DNA of 64,000 nt from Alphaproteobacteria bacterium (lineage in GTDB: Bacteria > Pseudomonadota > Alphaproteobacteria > Micavibrionales > UBA2020): positions 773,301 through 837,300 of the forward strand of contig JAICWS010000001.1 of assembly GCA_025934695.1 (NCBI GenBank), given 5' to 3'. Position 1 is the first letter of the stretch. Every line of letters begins with the position of its first letter. The notes under the pieces are model-generated. The model worked only from the letters and a program-made list of their open reading frames with translations, made no database searches and was not told the DNA's origin. Positions 48,854-57,708 of the stretch are shown here, piece by piece. Both the position numbers and the translations under genes were made by a program.

Positions 48854-50206
48854 ATGACCGCCAGAAAACTCGCCTGTATCGTTCTCGCCGCTGGAAAGGG
48901 CACGCGCATGAAGTCCGCGCTGCCCAAGCCGCTGCACCCGATCGCGGGCCGGGCGATGGTGAGCCACGTCGTGGCGACCTGCGAGGCGCTTAATCCCGAC
49001 AAGATCGTCGTCGTCATCGGCCCCGACATGCAGGCCGTGGCCGACGCGGTCAAGCCGCATGCGACCGCCATCCAGCAGGTGGCGAACGGCACGGGTGGTG
49101 CGGCGCTGGCCGCGAAGGAACATTTCAACGGTTTTGACGGCGATATCCTCATCGTCTTTTCCGACACCCCTTTGGTCACCGCCGAAACCATGCGGCGCAT
49201 GGTCGACCTGCGCCGCCAGCTGCCGGCCATCGGCCTCACCTATTCCGGCTTCCGCCCCGCCGACCCCGCGCGCTACGGGCGCATGGTGATGGACGACGAC
49301 GGCACGCTGAAGAAGATCATCGAGTTCAAGGATGCGAGCGCGGAAGAAAAGAAAATCGCGCTTTGCAACGGCGGCATCGTCTGCGCCGACGGCGCGAAAC
49401 TGTTCGACTGGCTAAGCCAAGTCGGCAACGACAATGCGCAGAAGGAATATTACCTGACCGACCTGCCGCCCATCGCGCGCAAAGATAATCGCACGACCCA
49501 TGTTTTCGAAATGCCGGAAGAAGAAACCGCCGGCATCAACACGCGCGAAGACCTCGCCCACCTGGAACGAATGATCCAGCAGCGTCTGCGCAAAAAACAT
49601 ATGCTCAACGGCGCGACGCTGACCGACCCCGACAGCGTCTTCTTCGCCTATGACACGGTGGTGGGCCAGGACGTGACAATCGGCCCCGGCGTGACTTTCG
49701 GCCCCGGCGTCACGATCGCGAACAATGTCGATATCCTGCCCTATTGCCACATCGAGGGCGCGGCGATCGCCGAAGGCGCGCATATCGGCCCTTATGCGCG
49801 TCTGCGCCCCGGCACGAACGTCGGCGCGAACGCGAAGATCGGCAATTTCGTCGAGACCAAGAACGCCGCCCTCGGCGCGGGCGCGAAGGCGAGCCACCTC
49901 AGCTATCTCGGCGATGCCGAAATTGGCGAGAATGCCAATATCGGCGCGGGCACCATCACCTGCAATTACGACGGCTTCATGAAGCACAAAACCAAGATCG
50001 GACGCGAGGCTTTCATCGGCTCAAACTCGGCGCTGATCGCTCCGGTGACCATCGGCAACGGCGCGATCATCGGCGCGGGCTCGTCGATCAAGAAGGACGT
50101 GCCCGACAATGCGCTCGGCATCACGCGCGCTCCGCAGGTCAACAAGGACGGCTGGGCGACCGAATTCCGCCGCAACAAGATCAAAGAAAAAGCCAGGAAG
50201 GGATAA
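48854..50206 (+). CDS. glmU: Bifunctional GlmU (N-acetyltransferase/uridylyltransferase)
   Basis: 450 aa, normal. N-terminal nucleotidyltransferase with LAAGKGTRMKSALPKPLHPIAG (shortened: LAAGKGTRMKS) and GTGGAAL; C-terminal left-handed beta-helix with hexapeptide repeats (TIGPGVTFGPGVTIANNVDI) and the acetyltransferase histidine region (FVETKNAALGAGAKASHLSYLGD, shortened). It makes UDP-GlcNAc for peptidoglycan and lipid A. Followed by a small gene and glmS, so the hexosamine pathway is clustered. Confidence 0.97.
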   Translation: MTARKLACIVLAAGKGTRMKSALPKPLHPIAGRAMVSHVVATCEALNPDKIVVVIGPDMQAVADAVKPHATAIQQVANGTGGAALAAKEHFNGFDGDILIVFSDTPLVTAETMRRMVDLRRQLPAIGLTYSGFRPADPARYGRMVMDDDGTLKKIIEFKDASAEEKKIALCNGGIVCADGAKLFDWLSQVGNDNAQKEYYLTDLPPIARKDNRTTHVFEMPEEETAGINTREDLAHLERMIQQRLRKKHMLNGATLTDPDSVFFAYDTVVGQDVTIGPGVTFGPGVTIANNVDILPYCHIEGAAIAEGAHIGPYARLRPGTNVGANAKIGNFVETKNAALGAGAKASHLSYLGDAEIGENANIGAGTITCNYDGFMKHKTKIGREAFIGSNSALIAPVTIGNGAIIGAGSSIKKDVPDNALGITRAPQVNKDGWATEFRRNKIKEKARKG

Positions 50207-50215
50207 AAGACTAAA

Positions 50216-50485
50216 ATGACCAAAACCGCAGCACAAAAAGTCACCGTCACCGCCGCCGACAACCAGATCGAGATCCTGGTCATGAACGCGGACAAAAAAT
50301 ATTACGCGACCTGCACCTATCCGGTGCAACGCGTGGCGAAACCCCACGGCAATCCCTATGCGATGGGCAAGAGCATGCTGCCCGCGCGCACGCCCGCGGT
50401 CGCCACCTCGGAAGAAGCGCTGAAGGAAATGCTCGACCTCTTGGAGAAAAAACTGGGCACGCGCCCGGTGGTGAACGGAAAGTAA
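50216..50485 (+). CDS. Small hypothetical protein between glmU and glmS
   Basis: 89 aa, unrecognised. Ten bases after glmU on the same strand, so almost certainly in its transcript. The first half looks like beta strands (KVTVTAADNQIEILVM, KYYATCTYPVQRV), the last 25 residues a helix (SEEALKEMLDLLEKKLG). There is no membrane segment. A family A repeat separates it from glmS. It might be a small regulator or stability factor for hexosamine synthesis, but only position suggests this. Confidence 0.65.
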   Translation: MTKTAAQKVTVTAADNQIEILVMNADKKYYATCTYPVQRVAKPHGNPYAMGKSMLPARTPAVATSEEALKEMLDLLEKKLGTRPVVNGK

Positions 50486-50491
50486 CACAAT

Positions 50492-50584
50492 CCACCCCGA
50501 CGAAAGCCGGGGTCCAGCGCGGCGGTTCACCGCCGCATTTATAAACGCGCTTTGCGCGAGTGGATACCGGCTTTCGCCGGTATG
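50492..50584. repeat. Palindromic repeat, family A, paired copy
   Basis: CACCCCGACGAAAGCCGGGGTCCAGC and GGATACCGGCTTTCGCCGGTATGG face each other, with GGCGGTTCACCGCC and CGCGCTTTGCGCG hairpins between. It lies between co-directional genes of the glm cluster. Confidence 0.85.
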
Positions 50585-50612
50585 GGCGAAGGGATAACAA
50601 GGGAGAAGAACC

Positions 50613-52439
50613 ATGTGCGGCATCGTCGGAGTTCTGAGCAAGGAAAAAGAAGCGGCCCCCCTCCTCGTCGAGGGGCTGAAACGCCTCGAATACCGCGGCT
50701 ATGACTCGGCGGGCGTGGCCACGCTGGTGAACAGCAAGCTCGAGCGCCGTCGCGCGGAAGGCAAGCTCGCGAACCTGTCTGAAAAGCTCAAGGGCGAGCC
50801 GCTGGGCGGCACCCTCGGCATCGGCCACACGCGCTGGGCGACGCATGGCGGCGCGACCGAACGCAATGCCCATCCGCACGTCACCAGCGATGTCGCGGTC
50901 GTCCATAACGGCATCATCGAGAACTATCAGGAACTCAAGGAAGAGCTGCAGAAATCCCAGTTCCGCTTCGAATCCGACACCGACACCGAAGTCATCGCGC
51001 ATCTCGTCACCTATTACCTGCGCCAGGGCAAGAAGCCGCAGGAAGCGGTCGATGCCGCGCTCGAGCGCATGAAAGGCGCTTTCGCGGTCGCGCTCATCTT
51101 CACCGGCGAAAAAGACCTTATGATCGGCGCGCGTTTCGGCACGCCGCTCGCCGTCGGCTACGGCAACGGCGAGATGTTCATGGCGTCGGACTCCTACGCG
51201 CTTGCGCCGCTCACCGATAAAATCTGCTTCCTCGAAGACGGCGACCGCGTGGAACTGTGCCGCGCCGGCGCGACCATTCGCGACATGCACGGCAAGAAGG
51301 TCCAACGCGAAATCCGCGTCACGGCCCAGTCCGGCGCGCTGATGGGCAAGGGCAAGTATCGCCACTTCATGGAAAAGGAAATCAACGAGCAGCCGGCCGT
51401 CATCGGCGACACGCTCAACACCTACATCAATCCGGCCACCGGCGCAATCACGATGCCCGAGGACATCCTGTCGCTGGCCGATGCGCCGAAGATCACGATT
51501 TCGGCCTGCGGCACGGCCTATTACGCGGGCTTTGTCGCCAAATACTGGCTGGAACAGATCGCGCGCATCCCGACCGAAGTCGATATCGCGTCCGAATTCC
51601 GCTATCGCGAGGCGCCGATGCCAAAAGGTGGCGCGGCGATCTTCATTTCGCAATCCGGCGAAACGCTGGACACGCTGGAAGCGCTGCGTTATTGCCGCCG
51701 CCAGGGGCAGAAATGCGTCTCCATCCTGAACACGATCGAAAGCACCATCGAGCGCGAAAGCCACCATGTGCTGCGCACGCTCGCGGGACCGGAAATCGGC
51801 GTCGCCTCGACCAAGGCCTTCACGACGCAGCTGACGACGCTCGCCTGCCTTGCCATTGCGCTCGCCCGCAAGCGCGGCGTGATCGACGCGGAACGCGAAA
51901 GGCAGTTAACTGACGCTTTGCGCGAAGTGCCCTCGCGCGTGGCCTCGCTGCTTGAGCATGACAATAAAATCCGCGAGATGGCGAAGCAGATTTCGGAAGC
52001 GCGCGATGTCCTGTATCTGGGACGCGGCACTTCCTATCCCATCGCGCTCGAAGGCGCCCTGAAGCTGAAGGAAATCTCCTATATCCACGCCGAAGGCTAT
52101 GCCTCGGGCGAGATGAAGCACGGGCCCATCGCGCTGATCGACGAAGACGTGCCCGTCATCGTCGTGGCGCCCTTCGACAGTTTATTTGAAAAAACCGCGT
52201 CGAATGCGCAGGAAGTCATCGCGCGCGGCGGCAAGGTGTTGCTAATCTCCGACAAAAAAGGCATCGACAAGCTGAAGGACAAATCGGCCTGGACCATCGA
52301 GATTCCTGAGGTCGATCCCTTCGTGGCGCCGATCCTCTATACCATCCCGGTGCAGCTGCTGGCTTACCACGCCGCCGTCATCAAAGGCACCGACGTCGAC
52401 CAGCCCCGCAATCTCGCGAAGTCGGTGACGGTGGAGTAA
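50613..52439 (+). CDS. glmS: Glucosamine-6-phosphate synthase
   Basis: 608 aa, normal. The N-terminal Cys after Met (MCGIVGVLS) is the nucleophile of the glutamine amidotransferase domain; RWATHG is typical of it. Two SIS domains follow (SACGTAYYAG and LYLGRGTSYPIALEGALKLKEISYIHAEG, shortened), ending with the conserved DQPRNLAKSVTVE. It makes GlcN-6-P from fructose-6-P and glutamine. A GGGAGAAGAA binding site precedes the ATG. No glmS ribozyme is expected or seen. Confidence 0.97.
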   Translation: MCGIVGVLSKEKEAAPLLVEGLKRLEYRGYDSAGVATLVNSKLERRRAEGKLANLSEKLKGEPLGGTLGIGHTRWATHGGATERNAHPHVTSDVAVVHNGIIENYQELKEELQKSQFRFESDTDTEVIAHLVTYYLRQGKKPQEAVDAALERMKGAFAVALIFTGEKDLMIGARFGTPLAVGYGNGEMFMASDSYALAPLTDKICFLEDGDRVELCRAGATIRDMHGKKVQREIRVTAQSGALMGKGKYRHFMEKEINEQPAVIGDTLNTYINPATGAITMPEDILSLADAPKITISACGTAYYAGFVAKYWLEQIARIPTEVDIASEFRYREAPMPKGGAAIFISQSGETLDTLEALRYCRRQGQKCVSILNTIESTIERESHHVLRTLAGPEIGVASTKAFTTQLTTLACLAIALARKRGVIDAERERQLTDALREVPSRVASLLEHDNKIREMAKQISEARDVLYLGRGTSYPIALEGALKLKEISYIHAEGYASGEMKHGPIALIDEDVPVIVVAPFDSLFEKTASNAQEVIARGGKVLLISDKKGIDKLKDKSAWTIEIPEVDPFVAPILYTIPVQLLAYHAAVIKGTDVDQPRNLAKSVTVE

Positions 52440-52441
52440 TT

Positions 52442-52613
52442 CCTCTCTTCCCCCTTAGGGGGAAGAAGGGGCCCGCGCCGAAGGCGTGGGAAAAGGAGGG
52501 ACTTCGTTCAGCCAGAGCCTCGGCTGGTGAAACTGTATCTCTTCTGCACAGAGCACCCTCATCCTTCCCATCGCTTCGCGATGGGCCCCTTCCTCTCCCA
52601 AGGGAGAGGAGAG
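52442..52613. repeat. Palindromic repeat, family B, composite
   Basis: The left hairpin CTTCCCCCTTAGGGGGAAG and right hairpin CTCTCCCAAGGGAGAG flank inner arms with GCGCCGAAGGCG and CATCGCTTCGCGATG hairpins. Structurally the twin of the copy at 9237-9424. Confidence 0.8.
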
Positions 52614-52674
52614 AAATGGGCACTTTTTCACCCATGCGCGTTGGCATGATAGCCAGGTCCCTTTTGGAGGCATC

Positions 52675-53559
52675 ATGGAGCGCAGGACATTGCCCATTAT
52701 CGCGGCGGCGGTTGCCGTCGTCCTGTGCCTCGCGGCGCCTGCATGGGCGGAGTTAAACGAACATCATCCGCCGCCGACCATACCGCGCCCCGCGGCGCCG
52801 GCGCCCCTTAAACCGATGACATCGTCGGTGCGCGGCGTGACAGCCCCCAAACTGGCGCCCCTGCATACCTCGACCGACCTCCAGGCAGAGAGCCTGGGTA
52901 GTGCCCTGCGGCCCGGTCCCTCGCCCGCCCGGCGCGCGCTGGCGGAGAAACTGCGCACGGCCCTGCATGCGCCGCCGTCGCAGCTGCCCGCGATCCAGCC
53001 TGCCGCCGGAAGGTCAAGCCGGCGCGCGGAAGAACAACAATACATCAGCGTTCAGCTGCAGGAGATGCGCGAGGCCGACCAGGCGCGGCTGCAGTCGCTA
53101 CAGCAGCAAAACCGCAACGCGCAGTTCGAGGTGCAGCAGGACTATTTCGACAAGCTGCAGCAGGAGCGGATTGCCGCCCTTAAGCCGACCGAAACGGGCC
53201 GCACTTCCGCTTATTACACCCAGCCCTACTACCGCTATTTCTTCCACGGCAGGCGCGTGACAAGCCGCGCAGGCGGCGGGCTGTTGCAGCAAGCCGTCAG
53301 CTATGGCTGCAAGACAGGATACGCGGCGGGTGCGGCCGACCGCGCCGACCGGATGCCAGCCGCTTCGACCCGCTCGCTCGCCTACCAGGACGCCAGCTAC
53401 GGCTACAACGGCATTATCGTGCCCCGCAATGACTACAAGTATTATTTCCGCAAAGGTTACCAGCGTTGCTACCGCGAGGGCTATAACGGCCGACGCTCGC
53501 TGGGAAGCGTGCTGGAAGGCGTGTTGGGCGGCGTGTTGCACCTCGAGCCGATGCGGTAA
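52675..53559 (+). CDS. Exported protein with Pro-rich, coiled-coil and Tyr-rich parts
   Basis: 294 aa, unrecognised. Signal peptide (IIAAAVAVVLCLAAPAWAEL), a Pro-rich stretch (about residues 25-75), a Gln/Arg-rich helix of about 60 residues (ISVQLQEMREADQARLQSLQ) that could be a coiled coil, and a Tyr/Arg/Gly-rich C-terminus (TSAYYTQPYYRYFFHGRR, NDYKYYFRKGYQRCYREGY). Two Cys in the last part may pair. The plan suggests a periplasmic or envelope structural protein. Single gene, next to no pathway partner. Confidence 0.6.
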   Translation: MERRTLPIIAAAVAVVLCLAAPAWAELNEHHPPPTIPRPAAPAPLKPMTSSVRGVTAPKLAPLHTSTDLQAESLGSALRPGPSPARRALAEKLRTALHAPPSQLPAIQPAAGRSSRRAEEQQYISVQLQEMREADQARLQSLQQQNRNAQFEVQQDYFDKLQQERIAALKPTETGRTSAYYTQPYYRYFFHGRRVTSRAGGGLLQQAVSYGCKTGYAAGAADRADRMPAASTRSLAYQDASYGYNGIIVPRNDYKYYFRKGYQRCYREGYNGRRSLGSVLEGVLGGVLHLEPMR

Positions 53560-53738
53560 TTGCCTCCGTCAACTGTTCCTGCGCTTTTTTTTATAATCGC
53601 GTTATTTAACGGGCGATCTCCGGCGATTAGGGGCTGTTCTCCTGTTCCAAAATGGAACAAAATAAACCGCTGCCGGTTCAGGTGCTGATGTTCGCCATTT
53701 TCAGCCCCCAAGCCGCCATGGAAGGAAAGTCAACTCCG

Positions 53739-55259
53739 ATGACACGAGGACAGAGGACGCCAGGCCTCGACACGCATGCATTCGGCGACCGTCGTCTACT
53801 CGAGGCGATCTTCGGCGCGGCCGAAGAAGCCATCCTCGCCACCACAACGCGCGGCATCATTTCGGCCTGCAACACGGCGGCCGAACGGCTGCTGGGCCTG
53901 AAGGCCGCAGCCGCGCTGGGCCTTCATATTTCGTCCATATTCCCGAGCGACGACACCAACGGCGTTCAGGCGGCGATCGACCGCGTCGCCTCGGGCGGCA
54001 AGACCGAGATCTGCGAAACCTGGGTAAAGGCAAGCGACGGCCGCCTCGTCGAGTGCCGCCTGGTGCGCGCCCTGATCCGCGACGATGAGGGCGATGCAGC
54101 CGGCGTCCTGCATATCGCGCATGACCTGACGCCGCGCCGCGCGTCGGAAAAGCGCATTGACGACGCGCGTAAATACCTCAACGACGTGCTCGACCACATT
54201 CCCGACCCGATCTTCATGAAGGACCGCGAGCACCGCTGGATCGGCGGCAATCTCGCGTTCTGGGACCTGCTGGGCGGCTCGCCGGAAAAATTCATCGGCA
54301 AGAGCGACTATGAATTCTTCCCGCAGGCGGAGGCCGACCATTTCTGGGCGATCGACGACCGCGTTTTCAAGGGCGAGACCATCACGACCGAGGAATTCCT
54401 GACCGACCACAAGGGCGACCGGCACGTGCTGTCGACGAAGAAAGCCGCCTTTTCGAACGAGATGGAAGGCCGGTTCCTCGTCGGCGTCATCCATGACATC
54501 ACGCACCTCAAGAACACGGAAGATCACCTGCGCAAATATGTGCGCAAGCTCGAGCAGAGCAACCAGGACCTCGACGACGCCGCGGCCATGGCCTCCCACG
54601 ACCTCAAGGAACCCTTGCGCGGGCTCGTCTACCAGGCGGCCTTCCTGAAGGAGGATTATGCCGGAAAAATCGACGCGGCGGGCGTCGAGCGCCTCGATCG
54701 CATGATGGCGCTGGCCGAGCGCATGGACCGGCTGATCGACGACCTGCTTTATTTCTCGCAGCTCGCCCATGCCGAGATGGCGATGACGCCGACCGACATG
54801 AACGAGGTGGTGCGCGAAATCCAGGCGATGATGGCCACGCAGCTGGCGGACTGCAATGGGCGCATCATCGTGCCCGCGCCGCTGCCCGAGACGGTCTGCG
54901 ACCGCCAGAAAGTCACCGAAGTGTTCCGCAACCTGATCGCCAACGGCATCCGCTATAACGACAAGCCCGAGCGGAACGTCGAAATCGGCTTTTTCGAAAA
55001 CCGCGAAACGCCGCAGGGCCCGCGAAAGGACGTCTATTACGTGAAGGACAATGGCGTCGGGATCGATCCCGCGCACCATCATGACGTCTTCGGCCTGTTC
55101 CGCCGCATTCGCCGCGCGAACGACGGCAGCAATGGCGCGCGCGGCACGGGCATGGGTCTGACCTTCGTGAAAAAGATCATCGAGCGCGGCGGCGGCAGCA
55201 TCTGGCTCGACTCTGCGCCCGGCGAAGGCACGACCTTCTATTTCACGCTGTGCGCATAG
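53739..55259 (+). CDS. Soluble PAS-PAS sensor histidine kinase
   Basis: 506 aa from the ATG at 53739; the frame is open to 53652 and a longer form is possible. No membrane segment. Two PAS domains (about residues 18-130 and 140-258) precede a kinase core of the phytochrome-like group: the phospho-acceptor lies in AMASHDLKEPLRGL (H287), and the ATPase has NLIANGIRYND, VKDNGVGIDP and GTGMGLTFVKKI. No response regulator nearby. A 58-base copy of its 3' end recurs at 55933, 700 bases downstream. Confidence 0.88.
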   Translation: MTRGQRTPGLDTHAFGDRRLLEAIFGAAEEAILATTTRGIISACNTAAERLLGLKAAAALGLHISSIFPSDDTNGVQAAIDRVASGGKTEICETWVKASDGRLVECRLVRALIRDDEGDAAGVLHIAHDLTPRRASEKRIDDARKYLNDVLDHIPDPIFMKDREHRWIGGNLAFWDLLGGSPEKFIGKSDYEFFPQAEADHFWAIDDRVFKGETITTEEFLTDHKGDRHVLSTKKAAFSNEMEGRFLVGVIHDITHLKNTEDHLRKYVRKLEQSNQDLDDAAAMASHDLKEPLRGLVYQAAFLKEDYAGKIDAAGVERLDRMMALAERMDRLIDDLLYFSQLAHAEMAMTPTDMNEVVREIQAMMATQLADCNGRIIVPAPLPETVCDRQKVTEVFRNLIANGIRYNDKPERNVEIGFFENRETPQGPRKDVYYVKDNGVGIDPAHHHDVFGLFRRIRRANDGSNGARGTGMGLTFVKKIIERGGGSIWLDSAPGEGTTFYFTLCA

Positions 55260-55303
55260 GGTGAAAATAATGCTTGCGTCCGTCAAGTAATTTCCGTTCC
55301 CCA

Positions 55304-55365
55304 AGCGTTTTGTCTCGTGTCCAAAGGCGAAACAAGCAGGAGAACAAAACGCTCTTCGGATTTTT
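55304..55365 (+). terminator. Possible terminator after the histidine kinase
   Basis: AGCGTTTTGT (55304-55313) and ACAAAACGCT (55344-55353) form a perfect 10 bp stem with a 30-base loop, followed by TCTTCGGATTTTTC. The large loop makes this weaker than a standard terminator. Confidence 0.4.
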
Positions 55366-55536
55366 CTCCGCACTTGCTAAATATCAAGGCTATGCCTCCC
55401 TGCCCGCCCGATACTGGAATCATGATGGAAAATCCTGGATCATGAGCAAAGCCATATCGCGTACGCCCGGCATCGCGGTCCTGATTATTTAATCGATAAT
55501 TCTTTCTCTAAACTCTTCCTGTTTAAAGGTGCTTTA

Positions 55537-55905
55537 ATGTTTATCGACGCTCATTTCCCTCGCTCCGCGGCTATTTTCCGGCTTGCTCGCAAGCACCGTT
55601 CGCGGCATCCCCATACGAAAGCAGTGGCGGAAATGTTCCTCACCTGCTGGTTGTTCGTGGCGGTGACAGTTACCGCAGCATTGTCCCAAGACGCCGAGCA
55701 GACCGCGCTCGATACGGGCATTCTGGACCTCGAGCGCGCGCATAGCGAAAGATCCATCGTCGTCTTGGGGCCGAGCGTCAAATTTAAAAGATATTATATC
55801 GTTCGCATGCTCGATCAGCATTTTACTCTTGTAAGAGATGCGCCGCGACAAGGCGAATATGAACTTAAAAGCGATGGAGCGAGCAAGACGGTCGTCATTC
55901 ACTAA
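55537..55905 (+). CDS. Orphan ORF of uncertain status
   Basis: 122 aa with AAAGGTG about 8 bases before the ATG. A hydrophobic stretch (MFLTCWLFVAVTVTAAL, about residues 33-49) is internal and could be a membrane segment after a basic N-terminus; the rest (LDLERAHSERSIVVLGPSVKFKRYY) has no known pattern. Base composition is less GC-rich than the neighbours. The reverse strand over the same bases is also open. It lies between the kinase gene and the stray copy of the kinase end, so it could have arrived with whatever rearrangement made that copy. Confidence 0.4.
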   Translation: MFIDAHFPRSAAIFRLARKHRSRHPHTKAVAEMFLTCWLFVAVTVTAALSQDAEQTALDTGILDLERAHSERSIVVLGPSVKFKRYYIVRMLDQHFTLVRDAPRQGEYELKSDGASKTVVIH

Positions 55906-55914
55906 CCGCGAACA

Positions 55915-55998
55915 TGATCGAGCCGCGGCGAAAGCATCTGGCTCGACTCCGCGCCCGGCGAAGGCACGACCTTCTATTTCACGCTGTGCGGCGCCTGA
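55915..55998 (+). pseudogene. Stray copy of the 3' end of the histidine kinase gene
   Basis: Bases 55933-55990 match 55197-55254 at 57 of 58 positions. Translated, it reads SIWLDSAPGEGTTFYFTLC and then GA and a stop, i.e. the last 19 or so residues of the kinase at 53739 with a slightly different end. Upstream of 55933 similarity fades into GATCGAGC-like shreds. Nothing else of a kinase is found nearby, so this is a remnant of a second kinase or of a partial duplication. Confidence 0.8.
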
Positions 55999-55999
55999 T

Positions 56000-56710
56000 C
56001 TAGGCTTTCGGCGTCACGATGCTGGTGTAGACCACCGGCGGCGATGAGACGCGCTGTTTGAAGAAGCGTCCGGCCGGAATGCCGCTGGGCGCAACGAGAT
56101 CCTTTGCGCCGGGATTCTCGGGATCATCGTAAACGGAGCTCATCGCTTTGACGAATTCGACGGTGAGGCTCTCCGCGCCGACAATGCGGCCGAGATCGAT
56201 GCGAGACTTCGCGCTGTCGGCGAAGAAGCTGTTGATCTTGTCTTCGGTCGCTCGATCGCCCGTCAAGGCATAGTCAACGCCGTTCTGTTTCAGGGTTTGG
56301 GCGAGCGCGGGTGAGACAGGCTCAGGGCCAACGACAAGCATCTTTTTCGCCTCCGCGTCCTGAAAGACCTGGAGATAGGCGGCCTTACCGGCATTATCGG
56401 CCACGGCCAGGGTGCCAAAGCGCATGCCGTACTTGCTCTTGCCCTCGAGCACCTCGATGGAAGAGTCGTGACGGTATTCTTCCACAACGTAATCGTACAG
56501 ATCCGCCGGCCAGAGAAGCTTTTTGTTCTCCTTGTCATGGCTTGGCAGCGCCAGCCCTGCGAGGGCGGTTTCGAGCTTGACGAAGGCGAAGTCACGCTCG
56601 CGCTCCGGCTCTTCAAGAAGATAGTTCGGCACCGCGTAGGCCTGTTTGGCGTCCGGCGCGTCGGAAACGGTGAAAGCCTTGTCGGCGATAAAGCGCAAAT
56701 TATACGTCAT
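56000..56710 (-). CDS. Hypothetical protein
   Basis: 236 aa, unrecognised. Start ATG at 56710 with AGAGGG upstream. The sequence looks like a soluble alpha/beta protein without signal or membrane parts: TYNLRFIADKAFTVSDAP at the N-terminus, DAEAKKMLVVGPEPVSPAL as a possible Rossmann-like strand-helix near residues 120-140, and a beta-rich C-terminus RVSSPPVVYTSIVTPKA. The stop is directly next to the kinase remnant. No functional motif. Confidence 0.6.
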   Translation of the reverse strand: MTYNLRFIADKAFTVSDAPDAKQAYAVPNYLLEEPERERDFAFVKLETALAGLALPSHDKENKKLLWPADLYDYVVEEYRHDSSIEVLEGKSKYGMRFGTLAVADNAGKAAYLQVFQDAEAKKMLVVGPEPVSPALAQTLKQNGVDYALTGDRATEDKINSFFADSAKSRIDLGRIVGAESLTVEFVKAMSSVYDDPENPGAKDLVAPSGIPAGRFFKQRVSSPPVVYTSIVTPKA

Positions 56711-56971
56711 GCGAAACACCCTCTTTTTTTTCGCATTCAGGGCCGTGTGACGCCGAGGTTTAGGGAAGCGGAGCGCATAACAGCCATGAACACATTTAAG
56801 TTCGTGACTGTTTCAGCGTAGAGAGGTTATTCCGTCGGCCGGGAAACAGACCTGAAAATCGAACCGACGCGCGTACTCTCCGCGTAGTACTCTTATACCG
56901 ATTCTTTCGTATTATGTCAAATGAACAAAAATAGCCATTTATTTACAGGAGGTTTATCGATCTCCTCGCCG
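56711..56971. other. Gap without a recognised gene
   Basis: About 260 bases between the hypothetical gene and grxD. It includes CGCGTACTCTCCGCGTAGTACTCTTATACC near 56870-56900 (shortened: GTACTCTCCGCGTAGTAC, a small dyad) and an AT-rich stretch at 56905-56945. Both neighbouring genes are on the minus strand, so this holds the promoter of the 56710 gene, which I cannot place. Confidence 0.35.
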
Positions 56972-57313
56972 CTATTCCTGCAGCAGGCCCTTATCGGTCA
57001 GCAGCTTGCGCAGCTCGCCACTGGAGTACATGTCGCGCACGATATCGCAGCCGCCAATGAATTCGCCCTTGATGTAGAGCTGCGGGATGGTGGGCCAGTT
57101 GGCGAAGTCCTTGATGCCCTGGCGCAGGCCCGGGTCGGACAGGACGTCGATGTCGCGGAACGGCAGGCCCAGATTGTTGAGCACCTGTACGACCGCCGCC
57201 GAATAGCCGCATTGCGGGAACACGGCTGAACCTTTCATATACAGCACGATATCGTTGTTCGAGATATCCTGCCGGATGCGGTCGAAGACTTCATTGTTGT
57301 CGATCAGGCTCAT
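56972..57313 (-). CDS. grxD: Monothiol glutaredoxin
   Basis: 113 aa, the size of the CGFS-type single-domain glutaredoxins. The active site is FPQCGYSAAVV, i.e. CGYS in place of the usual CGFS, followed by TIPQLYIKGEFIGGCDIV, the glutathione-binding and cluster-carrying part. These proteins carry a shared 2Fe-2S cluster and pair with BolA proteins. The gene overlaps the bolA-type gene upstream as ATGA. The F-to-Y change in the motif is a known natural variant. Confidence 0.95.
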   Translation of the reverse strand: MSLIDNNEVFDRIRQDISNNDIVLYMKGSAVFPQCGYSAAVVQVLNNLGLPFRDIDVLSDPGLRQGIKDFANWPTIPQLYIKGEFIGGCDIVRDMYSSGELRKLLTDKGLLQE

Positions 57314-57543
57314 GTGCCGTTCCCCGCGCGGGTGGTGAGCTGGAGCGCATGAAGCGTTTCTCCAACATGTCCCTCCAATGCCTTGAAAACCATGCGGTGC
57401 TGGTCGAGCCGCGACTTGCCTTCGAAGCTCGGCGAAATCACGGTGGCCGCATAGTGCGCGCCATCGCCCCGGATATCCTCGACGGCGACACTCGCATCCG
57501 GTATGCCCGCCCGGATCAGCGCCTCAAGCATGGCAGCGTCCAT
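57310..57543 (-). CDS. BolA-family protein (IbaG-like)
   Basis: 77 aa from the ATG at 57543; a longer frame to 57573 is open. Pattern DASVAVEDIRGDGAHYAATVISPSFEG (shortened), KSRLDQHRMVFKAL and GETLHALQLTT fit the BolA/IbaG fold with the conserved His in QHRMV that ligates a cluster with glutaredoxin. Translational overlap with grxD makes the pair a unit for Fe-S trafficking, matching the suf operon elsewhere in the window. Confidence 0.92.
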   Translation of the reverse strand: MDAAMLEALIRAGIPDASVAVEDIRGDGAHYAATVISPSFEGKSRLDQHRMVFKALEGHVGETLHALQLTTRAGNGT

Positions 57544-57708
57544 TCCAGAACCTGAAACCAATTCCCGCCTCATACGTTAGGCTGAACCCGTTAATAACCT
57601 GCTAATAAAGTTAGCCTATGCTGCCGGAATAGCAAACAGAAGCAGCAGACTACATGAACTCATCGAAGGAACCCCTTTTATTTTTTGTGAAAAATGAGGT
57701 AGAAGTAT

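Noticed and set aside
55274-55492. A 72-codon plus-strand frame after the kinase
   Set aside because: It crosses a terminator-like hairpin, has no ribosome binding site and no recognisable pattern.
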